From CAZEVY01 sp964515555 (GTDB lineage: Bacteria; Acidobacteriota; Terriglobia; Bryobacterales; Bryobacteraceae), in the NCBI GenBank assembly GCA_964515555.1, contig CAZEVY010000164.1:1-6818 (forward strand): 6,818 nucleotides of DNA, given 5' to 3'. The notes under the pieces are model-generated. The model ran no database searches, was not told the DNA's origin, and worked only from the letters and a program-made list of their open reading frames with translations. Of this stretch, positions 1 to 6,375 are shown piece by piece. The translations under genes and the position numbers were made by a program. Position 1 is the first letter of the stretch; each line of letters opens with the position of its first letter.

Positions 1-756
<756 letters not shown>

Positions 757-764
757 CTCAGGGA

Positions 765-792
765 AGTATACTGCGACGCGCCCGGACGTCAG
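765..792 (-). promoter_or_regulatory. Candidate promoter of the acyl-CoA dehydrogenase gene, possibly giving a leaderless mRNA
   Basis: Read on the minus strand, CTGACG (792-787, 4 of 6 matches to TTGACA) is followed by 16 nt and then TATACT (770-765, 5 of 6 matches to TATAAT). The -10 box ends only 8 nt before the ATG at 756, so transcription would start at or within a base or two of the start codon. No Shine-Dalgarno sequence precedes that ATG (TTCCCTGAG), which agrees with leaderless translation. The assignment rests on motif match and spacing alone. Confidence 0.45.
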
Positions 793-828
793 CACCTCGC
801 GCGAGATTGGCCGGATTCGCCAACCCTA

Positions 829-1455
829 CTACTGGACCACCAGCCCGAACTCGCGCACAAGCTCCTGTCGCATGCGCGGCGCGTACAGGCGCACCCAGTA
901 GCGTCCCCGGGCGGGCGACAGTCCGGTCACCACCTGAAGCGACTCTCCCTCGCCCCGCGCGATCGACGACCAGACCGGCCGACCGCGTGAATCCACCAGG
1001 TCGACCCGATAGGCTTCCATCGGTTCCAGCGCCCTGAGGTCGATACTGAGCGCCAGGCGCCGGCCCGCTTGAGCGACCGCCGCGCCGGCCGGATCCACGC
1101 CGCGGGCCGAGACCAGTGCGACCGTTTCCAGCGCAGGGAGACCGGATCGGGAGGGCAGAATGGCGAGCACAAGAGCCGCCGCCATCGCCCCAGCGGCCAA
1201 GGCGGGTTTCCAGCCGGTCGCGAAGACCGGCCAACCAAACCAAGGTCGCCGCCGACGGGGCGCCGAGGTCGCCGACAGTCGAGCGGCTTCGCGCATCGTT
1301 AGCAGGAATTCGTCCATCGCCTCGAGACGATCCTGACAGCCGGCGCAGATCAGGATATGCTCCTCGATGGGTTCCGCCTCGGGCTCGGAGGTGCGACCCA
1401 TGGAGTACTTCTCCAGCGCCTCCTCGCCGACGTGCTCGCTCGACAGTATCTTCAT
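829..1455 (-). CDS. Zinc-finger anti-sigma factor, single-pass membrane protein
   Basis: This protein of 208 residues probably binds and silences the sigma factor encoded just upstream. The N-terminal cytoplasmic part carries HILICAGC, a His-x3-Cys-x2-Cys motif (H33, C37, C40) typical of the ZAS/zf-HC2 anti-sigma domain. A basic stretch RRRR (67-70) precedes a membrane segment at about 85-100 (ALAAGAMAAALVLAIL). The C-terminal 105 residues would lie outside the membrane and look beta-rich (YRVDLVDSRGRPVW, then GRYWVRLYAP), like a small immunoglobulin or FN3-type sensor domain. I chose the ATG at 1455 because GAGAGG sits 7 nt upstream of it. An in-frame ATG at 1512 would add 19 residues (MFFPVAAWDVAPRRQRGFV) with no good ribosome site. 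It is the third gene of the minus-strand block after the CHAT and sigma genes, separated from sigma by 66 nt. The anti-sigma role is inferred from motif and position. Confidence 0.85.
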   Translation of the reverse strand: MKILSSEHVGEEALEKYSMGRTSEPEAEPIEEHILICAGCQDRLEAMDEFLLTMREAARLSATSAPRRRRPWFGWPVFATGWKPALAAGAMAAALVLAILPSRSGLPALETVALVSARGVDPAGAAVAQAGRRLALSIDLRALEPMEAYRVDLVDSRGRPVWSSIARGEGESLQVVTGLSPARGRYWVRLYAPRMRQELVREFGLVVQ

Positions 1456-1462
1456 AACGAAG

Positions 1463-1468
1463 CCTCTC
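1463..1468 (-). promoter_or_regulatory. Ribosome binding site of the anti-sigma gene
   Basis: GAGAGG on the minus strand lies 7 nt before the ATG at 1455. It decides between this start and the in-frame ATG at 1512, which has no comparable purine-rich site. It also means the anti-sigma gene can be translated independently of the sigma gene. Confidence 0.7.
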
Positions 1469-1499
1469 TGACGGCGGGGAGCAACGTCCCAGGCCGCCA

Positions 1500-1545
1500 C
1501 AGGGAAAAACACCCTGTTACTTCAGTTCCCGCCGCCCGCGGAAAC
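1500..1545 (-). other. Two RNA stem-loops at the sigma/anti-sigma junction
   Basis: In the minus-strand transcript the last codons of the sigma gene form an 8-bp stem, GUUUCCGC (1545-1538) with GCGGGAAC (1532-1525). All positions pair, including one G-U wobble, and the loop is 5 nt. It ends exactly at the TGA stop. Eight nt after the stop (1521-1517 beyond the codon) a second stem follows, CAGGG (1516-1512) with CCCUG (1504-1500), around the 7-nt loop UGUUUUU. Neither is followed by a U-run, so they do not look like intrinsic terminators. They could stabilise the upstream mRNA or tune the ratio of sigma to anti-sigma. The pairing is read directly, and function is unproven. Confidence 0.4.
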
Positions 1546-2223
1546 TCTCAGCGAAACTCGTGCCAAATGCTTGCCCAGTCTCCTCCTTCCCAGTTCGCCG
1601 AAGCGAGCCTTGGCACGCGACTTCAGGAGGCGAAACTGGGTGTCGGAAAGGTTCATCTCGTCGCAGATCTGCTGCTGAGTCTGCTCGAGCAGGTAGAACC
1701 TGGTGAGGATTTCCCGGTCGCGTCCGGAAATGTCCTTCAACAGCTTCAACATAAGCTCGACGCGCTGGCTCCGGATGGCCTTCTGCTCCGGGTCGCCGTT
1801 CTCAACGGGAACCGACAACCCCTCCTCCATGTCGGTCAGGTTCCGACGGACCTGGACGGCATTGTCTATCGCCGCGGCGACCTGGCGCCGCACGACGGTA
1901 CGGACGAAACCCATCAGGCGCTCTGGCTCCCGCACGTCGCCCCGAACGATCGACTGCACCACCGTCAGGAACGCGTCGTGCACTCTGTCCTCGATTTCGG
2001 CCGGTCCGAGCTGGCGGCATAGGAAAAACCGGATACCGCGGGCGAAGACGCTGTAGAGGTCTTCCATGGCCGCGGTGTCGCCCGCTCGGATCTGAGCGAC
2101 CAGCCGCACCCACACCTGCTGCTGTTCCTCGGGGGTCGAAGGATCTTCGGCCTTCACCGCGGGTGGGGCCGGGGGTTGGGAATCGACGTCCCAGGGCTGG
2201 TTGTGCGTGGTGGTCGGCATCAT
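1522..2223 (-). CDS. ECF-type RNA polymerase sigma factor
   Basis: This is a group IV (extracytoplasmic function) sigma-70 factor of 233 residues, slightly long for the family because of a Pro-rich N-terminal extension (about 1-32). Sigma region 2 covers about 35-120, with the core-binding stretch IEDRVHDAFLTVVQS (77-91) and the following LMGFVRTVVRRQVAAAID (103-120). An acidic linker (130-147) leads to region 4 at about 150-215. The latter has DISGRDREILTRFYL (164-178) and the helix-turn-helix TQQQICDEMNLSDTQFRLLKSRAKARF (182-208). The recognition helix reads TQFRLLKSRAK instead of the usual TVKSRLxRA pattern, so promoter preference may be unusual. The ATG at 2223 follows the CHAT stop by 3 nt, and a second ATG directly after it (2220) is an equal candidate. 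The ribosome site is weak, so translation is probably coupled to the CHAT gene. The anti-sigma gene follows downstream. No region 3 is present. Confidence 0.92.
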   Translation of the reverse strand: MMPTTTHNQPWDVDSQPPAPPAVKAEDPSTPEEQQQVWVRLVAQIRAGDTAAMEDLYSVFARGIRFFLCRQLGPAEIEDRVHDAFLTVVQSIVRGDVREPERLMGFVRTVVRRQVAAAIDNAVQVRRNLTDMEEGLSVPVENGDPEQKAIRSQRVELMLKLLKDISGRDREILTRFYLLEQTQQQICDEMNLSDTQFRLLKSRAKARFGELGRRRLGKHLARVSLRVSAGGGN

Positions 2224-2226
2224 GGA

Positions 2227-4635
2227 TCAGCGTCCGTAAAGACAATATGCGGCCCAGTAAGCCGGGCGAGCGGTCCAGCCCCCGGATCGGGCCATTCGAA
2301 CCTGTGCGTACTGCATGGCGGAGTCGATCTGGCCGGGCCAACCCCGGTCCGGAAACTGGCGCAGTCGCGCGTAGAAAACCTCGTGAAGCTCGCCGGCGTG
2401 GTCCGGCGACGACCAAAGGGATGCCGCCACGACGCGCGCGCCGGCCTCCAGCCAGGCCGTGGCCATCCCGCGCAATCCCTCGGCGGGGAGCGACTCGCCG
2501 GCGGCCGAGCTGCATCCGTTCAACACCACCAGGGGTGAGGCGATTCGCAGCGTGCGGATGGTGTCGGCGCCCAACAGTTCCGGCCCGCCCGCGCCGGCCA
2601 GACCGAGGGCGAGCAGCATCTGCCGGGGGTCGCCCGGCGACGGCGTCAGATGTGCCGCCAGGTGAACCACCGCGGGCCCGGCCTCCAGCTCGTGGCGCAG
2701 CGTCTCCCAGCGGGCGCTCTCGCCGGCCAGCAGCCGTGCCGGTCCCCATGACCGCGCGCACCGTTCGAGCTCCGCGGCCGCGCCGGGAAGCCGCGGCAAC
2801 CCGGCGGAATCGGCGCCGGCGCCCAGCATGCGGCGCCACCAGGGGCGCGGGTCGCGCCAGCGCGGATCGGCGGTGTTGTAGATGGGATCGCCGAGCGCCA
2901 GCATGGCGTCCGCCCCGGCCGATTCGGTTCGCACGCCGCCGGCCATTGCCGCCGAGGGCAGGATCGACAGGGAATGTTCTTCGATCAGATACCGGGGCGG
3001 CTGTCCCGCCGCGGCGGTGTTCAATGCGGCAAATGGCGTCGTGAATAAAACGTCGTCGGGGACCACCAGCCAGCGCGGCTTCCGGGCGGCCGGGTGCGAC
3101 GGAAACAGCTCGACGAACAGCTCCCGGCCCAGTTCCGCCGAGTGCGGCGAAGAATCGCGGACTGCACGGGCGAAGCGCGTTGCCGCCGCGCGAATCGATC
3201 GGGCGCCGGCGAGCGGCAGCAGATCGACGCCTTCCGCGGTCACTACCCAAACCAGCGATTGTCCATCGCGCAGGTGAAAGCTGAAGAGCGCCTCGGTGTC
3301 CCGCAGATTCCGCCGAAGCTCCGCCGCCGAAAATCGAGTCGAAGGCGGCGATGCGGGGTTGGCCGCAGCCGTGAGCTCCAGGTCGAGCAGATCCTGCCGC
3401 GCGCGGCCGACCTCGGCGCGAGCCTCCGCCGTGCCGGCGCCGAACAGGCGGCCGTGGGCCGCTTCGAGTCTCGCCAGGGCCTCGGCACGCTCGGGAGAGA
3501 GCTCACGCCGCAGGCGTCCGGCCGCACTCATGCTCCATCGCAGCCCGGCGGCGCGGTTCTCTTCGGCGGCTTCCAGGGCCTCGATGGCGCGCTCGCGGCG
3601 ACCGGTCCGGAAGAACAGGTCTGCCGTCACCCGGATGTACTCGGAGAACACGGCGTCGAGGCCGCCGCCGGTGTGTGCGCGGACCCGATCGGCGGGCAGT
3701 TCGGCCAGCCGGAAATCCCGAATCCAGTCCAGGGCCCGGCGGAGCTCGCCGTAAGCGGACGCGAGCTCGCCCTGGCGCGCGAGCGCCCTTCCCCGCGCAT
3801 AGGCGAACAGGTACAAGGGAATCCGTGGCGCCGTGCGCCTGGCGGCGTCGATGGCGCGGTCGGCCCACGCCACTGCCTCTGCGGCCCGATTCTGTTCGAC
3901 TCGCAGCAACGCGAGTTTCAGGTACGACTGGTGCAGCCCGGCCGAGTCGTGCAGCATTCGCAGGCGGTGGGCGGCGACGAAGGCGTCCTCGGCATCGCCG
4001 AGACGGCCGGCGTCCATAAGTTCGACTCCCAGCAGGTCCCAGGCGAGCGCCTGGGTCGGGATGTCAGCCTTCTGGCTTGCCCCTTCAATCGCCTGCCGGA
4101 AGGTCTCGGCGGCCAGCCCCAGCTCTCCGTTCCAGGCGTCCAGGCGTGCCTTCTGGAGCAACAGGGGGACCGCGAGTGCTTCGCGGTCGGCGGGCGGGAG
4201 CGTCCTGTCGGCGACTTCCCACTGCCGTCGCGATTCGGCGAACGACCACAGTTGGAAGTACACCGACGACATGTTCAGGGCGAGGTATCCGGCCAAGCGG
4301 CGGTCCCCGATGGCGGCCGCCATCTCGCGAGCGGCCAAGTAGTCGGACATGGCGCCGCTATACTGGTGGGTGGCCAGTTTGAGATTGCCGAGATTCGTGA
4401 GCAGTTGTGCGGCAAAAAGCCGGTCGCCGGTGTCGAGAGCCTGCTGATAACAGGCCGTGAGCGTCTCCCTGGCTTCGGAATAGGCGAGGGACTTTGCCAG
4501 GGATATCCCTCGCTGTTTGCACCTATTCAGTGAAATCCTGAAACGGTCCGCCTCGTCGAATCGCGCCGACCGCTTGCCGAACCCAGCCGTTAACGAAAGG
4601 GCCGACAAACACAGGAAGAGAGCGCTCTTCCGCAT
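2227..4635 (-). CDS. TPR-CHAT domain protein, putative exported caspase-like cysteine protease
   Basis: This protein of 802 residues has three parts. Residues 1 to about 22 (MRKSALFLCLSALSLTAG) look like a Sec signal peptide or N-terminal anchor. Residues about 40-365 hold seven or so degenerate TPR helical hairpins, for example LLTNLGNLKLATHQYSGAMS (78-97), AWDLLGVELMDAGRLGDAED (198-217) and LFAYARGRALARQGELASAY (276-295). A charged helical linker (about 376-420) leads to the CHAT domain at about 437-802. The CHAT fold belongs to the caspase/separase clan. Both catalytic positions appear present: His662 in VVHLAAHL and Cys708 in VVLNGCSSAAG. GARVVAASLW (732-741) and the C-terminal PAYWAAYCLYG (791-801) are further family hallmarks. 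After His662 the usual Gly is Leu. The ATG at 4635 is the most upstream possible, since an in-frame TAA lies at 4641-4639. No clear Shine-Dalgarno sequence is seen. It is the first gene of the block with the sigma and anti-sigma genes. The substrate is unknown. Confidence 0.92.
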   Translation of the reverse strand: MRKSALFLCLSALSLTAGFGKRSARFDEADRFRISLNRCKQRGISLAKSLAYSEARETLTACYQQALDTGDRLFAAQLLTNLGNLKLATHQYSGAMSDYLAAREMAAAIGDRRLAGYLALNMSSVYFQLWSFAESRRQWEVADRTLPPADREALAVPLLLQKARLDAWNGELGLAAETFRQAIEGASQKADIPTQALAWDLLGVELMDAGRLGDAEDAFVAAHRLRMLHDSAGLHQSYLKLALLRVEQNRAAEAVAWADRAIDAARRTAPRIPLYLFAYARGRALARQGELASAYGELRRALDWIRDFRLAELPADRVRAHTGGGLDAVFSEYIRVTADLFFRTGRRERAIEALEAAEENRAAGLRWSMSAAGRLRRELSPERAEALARLEAAHGRLFGAGTAEARAEVGRARQDLLDLELTAAANPASPPSTRFSAAELRRNLRDTEALFSFHLRDGQSLVWVVTAEGVDLLPLAGARSIRAAATRFARAVRDSSPHSAELGRELFVELFPSHPAARKPRWLVVPDDVLFTTPFAALNTAAAGQPPRYLIEEHSLSILPSAAMAGGVRTESAGADAMLALGDPIYNTADPRWRDPRPWWRRMLGAGADSAGLPRLPGAAAELERCARSWGPARLLAGESARWETLRHELEAGPAVVHLAAHLTPSPGDPRQMLLALGLAGAGGPELLGADTIRTLRIASPLVVLNGCSSAAGESLPAEGLRGMATAWLEAGARVVAASLWSSPDHAGELHEVFYARLRQFPDRGWPGQIDSAMQYAQVRMARSGGWTARPAYWAAYCLYGR

Positions 4636-4680
4636 TATTTAGTTGTTAATGGAATCGCCGGGAACGGGAATCGACGCCCG

Positions 4681-4707
4681 GATAGGAGTACCCGATAACA
4701 GGAGTAC
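4681..4707. repeat. Short direct repeat, possible tandem operator
   Basis: The octamer AGGAGTAC occurs at 4684-4691 and again at 4700-4707, a period of 16 bp. Each copy is preceded by GATA (4681-4684 and 4694-4697). Two in-phase copies about 30-50 bp before the CHAT start codon could be a site for a dimeric regulator, or the discriminator of an unrecognised promoter. The repeat is seen directly, and function is a guess. Confidence 0.4.
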
Positions 4708-4776
4708 TACCGAGAGCATATCAGAGAACGATCGGGAGTGGTAGTCTTTTTTCGGCGGTATCCGCGTCCAAAGACC

Positions 4777-4804
4777 AGGCCTCAGTCTGCGTTAGTGAGG
4801 ACCT
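4777..4804 (-). terminator. Imperfect hairpin after rmuC, possible weak terminator
   Basis: On the minus strand AGG-T-CCTCA (4804-4796) pairs with TGAGGCCT (4784-4777), giving 8 base pairs with one bulged base and an 11-nt loop. It begins 21 nt past the rmuC stop codon. It is followed only by GGTCTTTGG, a very poor U-tract, so termination by it alone would be inefficient. Some read-through from rmuC into the CHAT block is possible. Confidence 0.3.
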
Positions 4805-4825
4805 ACGGAACTGGTAAGGTCGCCG

Positions 4826-6265
4826 CTAACCGACCCTTTCGACGGGTTCGGCGACGGCGAGCTCGATGGCCGCCAGCGAGCGCGGAATCTCGTCGACTAC
4901 CTCGACTAGCGGCAGCTGCTCCGGTCCGGCCGCGCCCAGTTCGCGGAACCTGCGCGCGCTGGTCATGACTCGGCTCTCATAGGAGCCGGCAGCGCGATTG
5001 AAGCTTTCGACGGAACGGTGCAAGTGGCGCCCGACGTCCTCGAAGTGCGAAGTGAACGTCGCGAGGCGATCGTAGAGGGAACGGCCGAGCGCGCTGATGG
5101 CCTCGGCGCTTTCGGCCAGCCGCTGCTGCTGCCAGCCATAAGCGATCGCCTTGAGCAGCGCGATCAGCGTGGTTGGGGTGGCGAGAATGACGCGGCGGCC
5201 GACGCCGAATTCGATCAGTGAGGGGTCCTGTTCGAGCGCGGCGCTGAAGAAAGTCTCCCCGGGCAGGAAGGCGACGACGAACTCGGGAGTCGACTCGAAC
5301 TGGCTCCAGTACTTCTTGGCGCCGAGCTTGACGAGGTGGCCGCGCACCTGTCCGGCGTGCTCGCGGAGCTTGGCCAGGCGCGAGGCCTCGTCGGGGGAGT
5401 CGATTGACTCCAGATACGCTCCCAGTGAGACCTTGGAGTCGACCACGATCGTGCGGCGGTTGGGCAGGTGGATCAGCATGTCGGGTCGCAGGGCCCCATC
5501 GGCGCCGTTCGTCGTGGGCTGCTCCTCGAAGTCGCAGTGGTCGATCATGCCGGCCAGTTCGACCACCCGGCGCAGCTGGATTTCGCCCCAGCGGCCGCGC
5601 ACGCTCGGCGAGCGCAGGGCCTTGGCGAGATTCACAGTTTCGAAGCGGAGCTGGGCTTGCGCATCGACCAGCCCGGTCACCTGCTCGGAGAGGCCGGCGT
5701 AGGCGGCCGCACGCGTCTTCTCGATCTCGTGCAGATTGCCCTCGACTTTGGCGAGTGATTCGCGCAGCGGCTTCACGAGCTCGTCAATAGCTCGCTGACG
5801 CCCGTCGAGATCGGTGCGTGCGCCTTCCTGGAAGCGCTCCAGCGTCGATCGTGCCAGGTCGAGGAAGGCCTGGTTGTTGGTGTTGAGCGCCTCGGCGGAG
5901 AGCGCGCGGAAGGTCTCGGTCAGCCGCCGGTGGGCATCTTCGAGCAGCGCGATCTTCTCCTCGGCCGCCTTGCGGCTTTCGTTGGTCTTGCCTTCCATCT
6001 CGGCCTGGGCTGCCTTGAGCTCGATGAAGGATTCCCGCAGCTTGGCCTGTTCGGCGCGCTCGCGATCGAGTTCCTTGAGCAGCTCGGCGACGCGGGCGTC
6101 ACGGGCGGTGACGCGCTCGCCGAGGGAGGCGCGCTCGGCTTCGCTGTCGGCCCTAGCCCTGGCGTAGGTACGTTCCTTCTCGCCGCGTGAGAAAAACCAC
6201 GCAACCGCGAAACCGAACATCACTCCGGCGCCGACACTCAGCGCGAACAGGAGCGGGCTGCCCAT
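4826..6265 (-). CDS. rmuC: RmuC family protein (DNA recombination protein RmuC)
   Basis: RmuC proteins limit certain DNA inversions and rearrangements in E. coli, and the C-terminal core has a restriction-endonuclease-like fold. The biochemical activity is not well defined. This copy of 479 residues is a typical length. It has an N-terminal membrane helix (about 4-25, LLFALSVGAGVMFGFAVAWFF) and then a long coiled coil (about 28-200) rich in Ala, Glu, Arg and Leu. The conserved core at about 215-430 contains RGRWGEIQLRRVVELAGM (223-240), RPDMLIHLPN (260-269) and VVDSKVSLGAYL (274-285). D262 together with D276-x-K278 fits the nuclease-like PD-(D/E)xK arrangement. PEFVVAFLPGE (327-337) and LATPTTLIALLKAIAYGW (361-378) are other family hallmarks. 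GGAGG lies 6 nt before the ATG at 6265. It is divergent from the aminotransferase gene and 190 bp upstream of the CHAT block, with no evident functional link to that block. Confidence 0.96.
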   Translation of the reverse strand: MGSPLLFALSVGAGVMFGFAVAWFFSRGEKERTYARARADSEAERASLGERVTARDARVAELLKELDRERAEQAKLRESFIELKAAQAEMEGKTNESRKAAEEKIALLEDAHRRLTETFRALSAEALNTNNQAFLDLARSTLERFQEGARTDLDGRQRAIDELVKPLRESLAKVEGNLHEIEKTRAAAYAGLSEQVTGLVDAQAQLRFETVNLAKALRSPSVRGRWGEIQLRRVVELAGMIDHCDFEEQPTTNGADGALRPDMLIHLPNRRTIVVDSKVSLGAYLESIDSPDEASRLAKLREHAGQVRGHLVKLGAKKYWSQFESTPEFVVAFLPGETFFSAALEQDPSLIEFGVGRRVILATPTTLIALLKAIAYGWQQQRLAESAEAISALGRSLYDRLATFTSHFEDVGRHLHRSVESFNRAAGSYESRVMTSARRFRELGAAGPEQLPLVEVVDEIPRSLAAIELAVAEPVERVG

Positions 6266-6375
6266 GACACACCTCCACTAAGGCTTTCCGGTACGTTCGT
6301 CGGAAACGCGGATGGAGAACATAAGGGATTCTCCCAAGTCTGTAACTCAATTATAATGGCGGCGGCGCGCCAGCC
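6266..6375. promoter_or_regulatory. Divergent intergenic region between rmuC and the aminotransferase gene
   Basis: This 110-bp region serves two divergent genes. It contains the rmuC ribosome site GGAGG (6276-6272, minus) and the palindrome ATTATAAT at 6350-6357. The palindrome gives a perfect TATAAT on the plus strand (6352-6357) and another on the minus strand (6355-6350). On the plus strand, transcription would start near 6364, about 12 nt before the GTG start. On the minus strand the rmuC leader would be about 75-80 nt. No good -35 box stands 16-18 nt from either (the plus side has TTCTCC at 6329-6334, 3 of 6), so the real orientation is uncertain. Confidence 0.5.

Larger units (their letters stand above)
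4636..4825. promoter_or_regulatory. Intergenic region upstream of the CHAT-sigma-anti-sigma block
   Basis: These 190 bp separate the rmuC stop from the CHAT start and must hold the control region of the CHAT block if that block is transcribed separately from rmuC. The last 20 nt before the CHAT ATG are unusually A+T-rich (TTAACAACTAAATA just before it) compared with the surrounding sequence. A TATGCT hexamer on the minus strand at 4720-4715 is a weak -10 candidate without a matching -35. I found no convincing ECF-type GGAAC -35 on the minus strand, so autoregulation by the linked sigma factor is not supported by a recognisable motif. The direct repeat and hairpin inside it are listed separately. 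Confidence 0.4.

Noticed and set aside
796..823. Inverted repeats after the anti-sigma stop (CTCGCGCGAG at 796-805, and TTGGC/GCCAA at 807-823)
   Set aside because: The stems are short and no U-run follows on the minus strand. They fall in the spacer that also holds the acyl-CoA dehydrogenase promoter candidate, so I do not call a terminator.
1456..1512. Upstream in-frame ATG at 1512 as the anti-sigma start
   Set aside because: It has no ribosome site and would add a segment unlike the family N-terminus. The ATG at 1455 has GAGAGG at 7-nt spacing and begins MKILSSEHV, which fits an anti-sigma N-terminus.
1802..3250. A 482-codon minus-strand frame overlapping the sigma and CHAT genes
   Set aside because: The product is Arg/Gly/Ala-rich low-complexity sequence in another frame of two real genes, which is typical of a GC-driven shadow.
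3094..4533. A 479-codon open frame on the plus strand opposite the CHAT gene
   Set aside because: Its translation shows no recognisable domain, and it lies fully antisense to a well-supported CHAT gene. Long shadow frames are expected in GC-rich codon usage.
829..4635. Type III-E CRISPR or a related CRISPR-linked origin of the CHAT-sigma block
   Set aside because: There is no CRISPR repeat array, no Cas7-11-like gene and no Csx30/Csx31-like gene in the window. Only the domain logic is similar.
4747..4765. T6 run beside GCGGTATCCGC, which looks like a terminator
   Set aside because: On the plus strand the T-run comes before the small hairpin, and on the minus strand the hairpin is followed by A residues. 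Neither order makes an intrinsic terminator, and the stem is only 4 bp.
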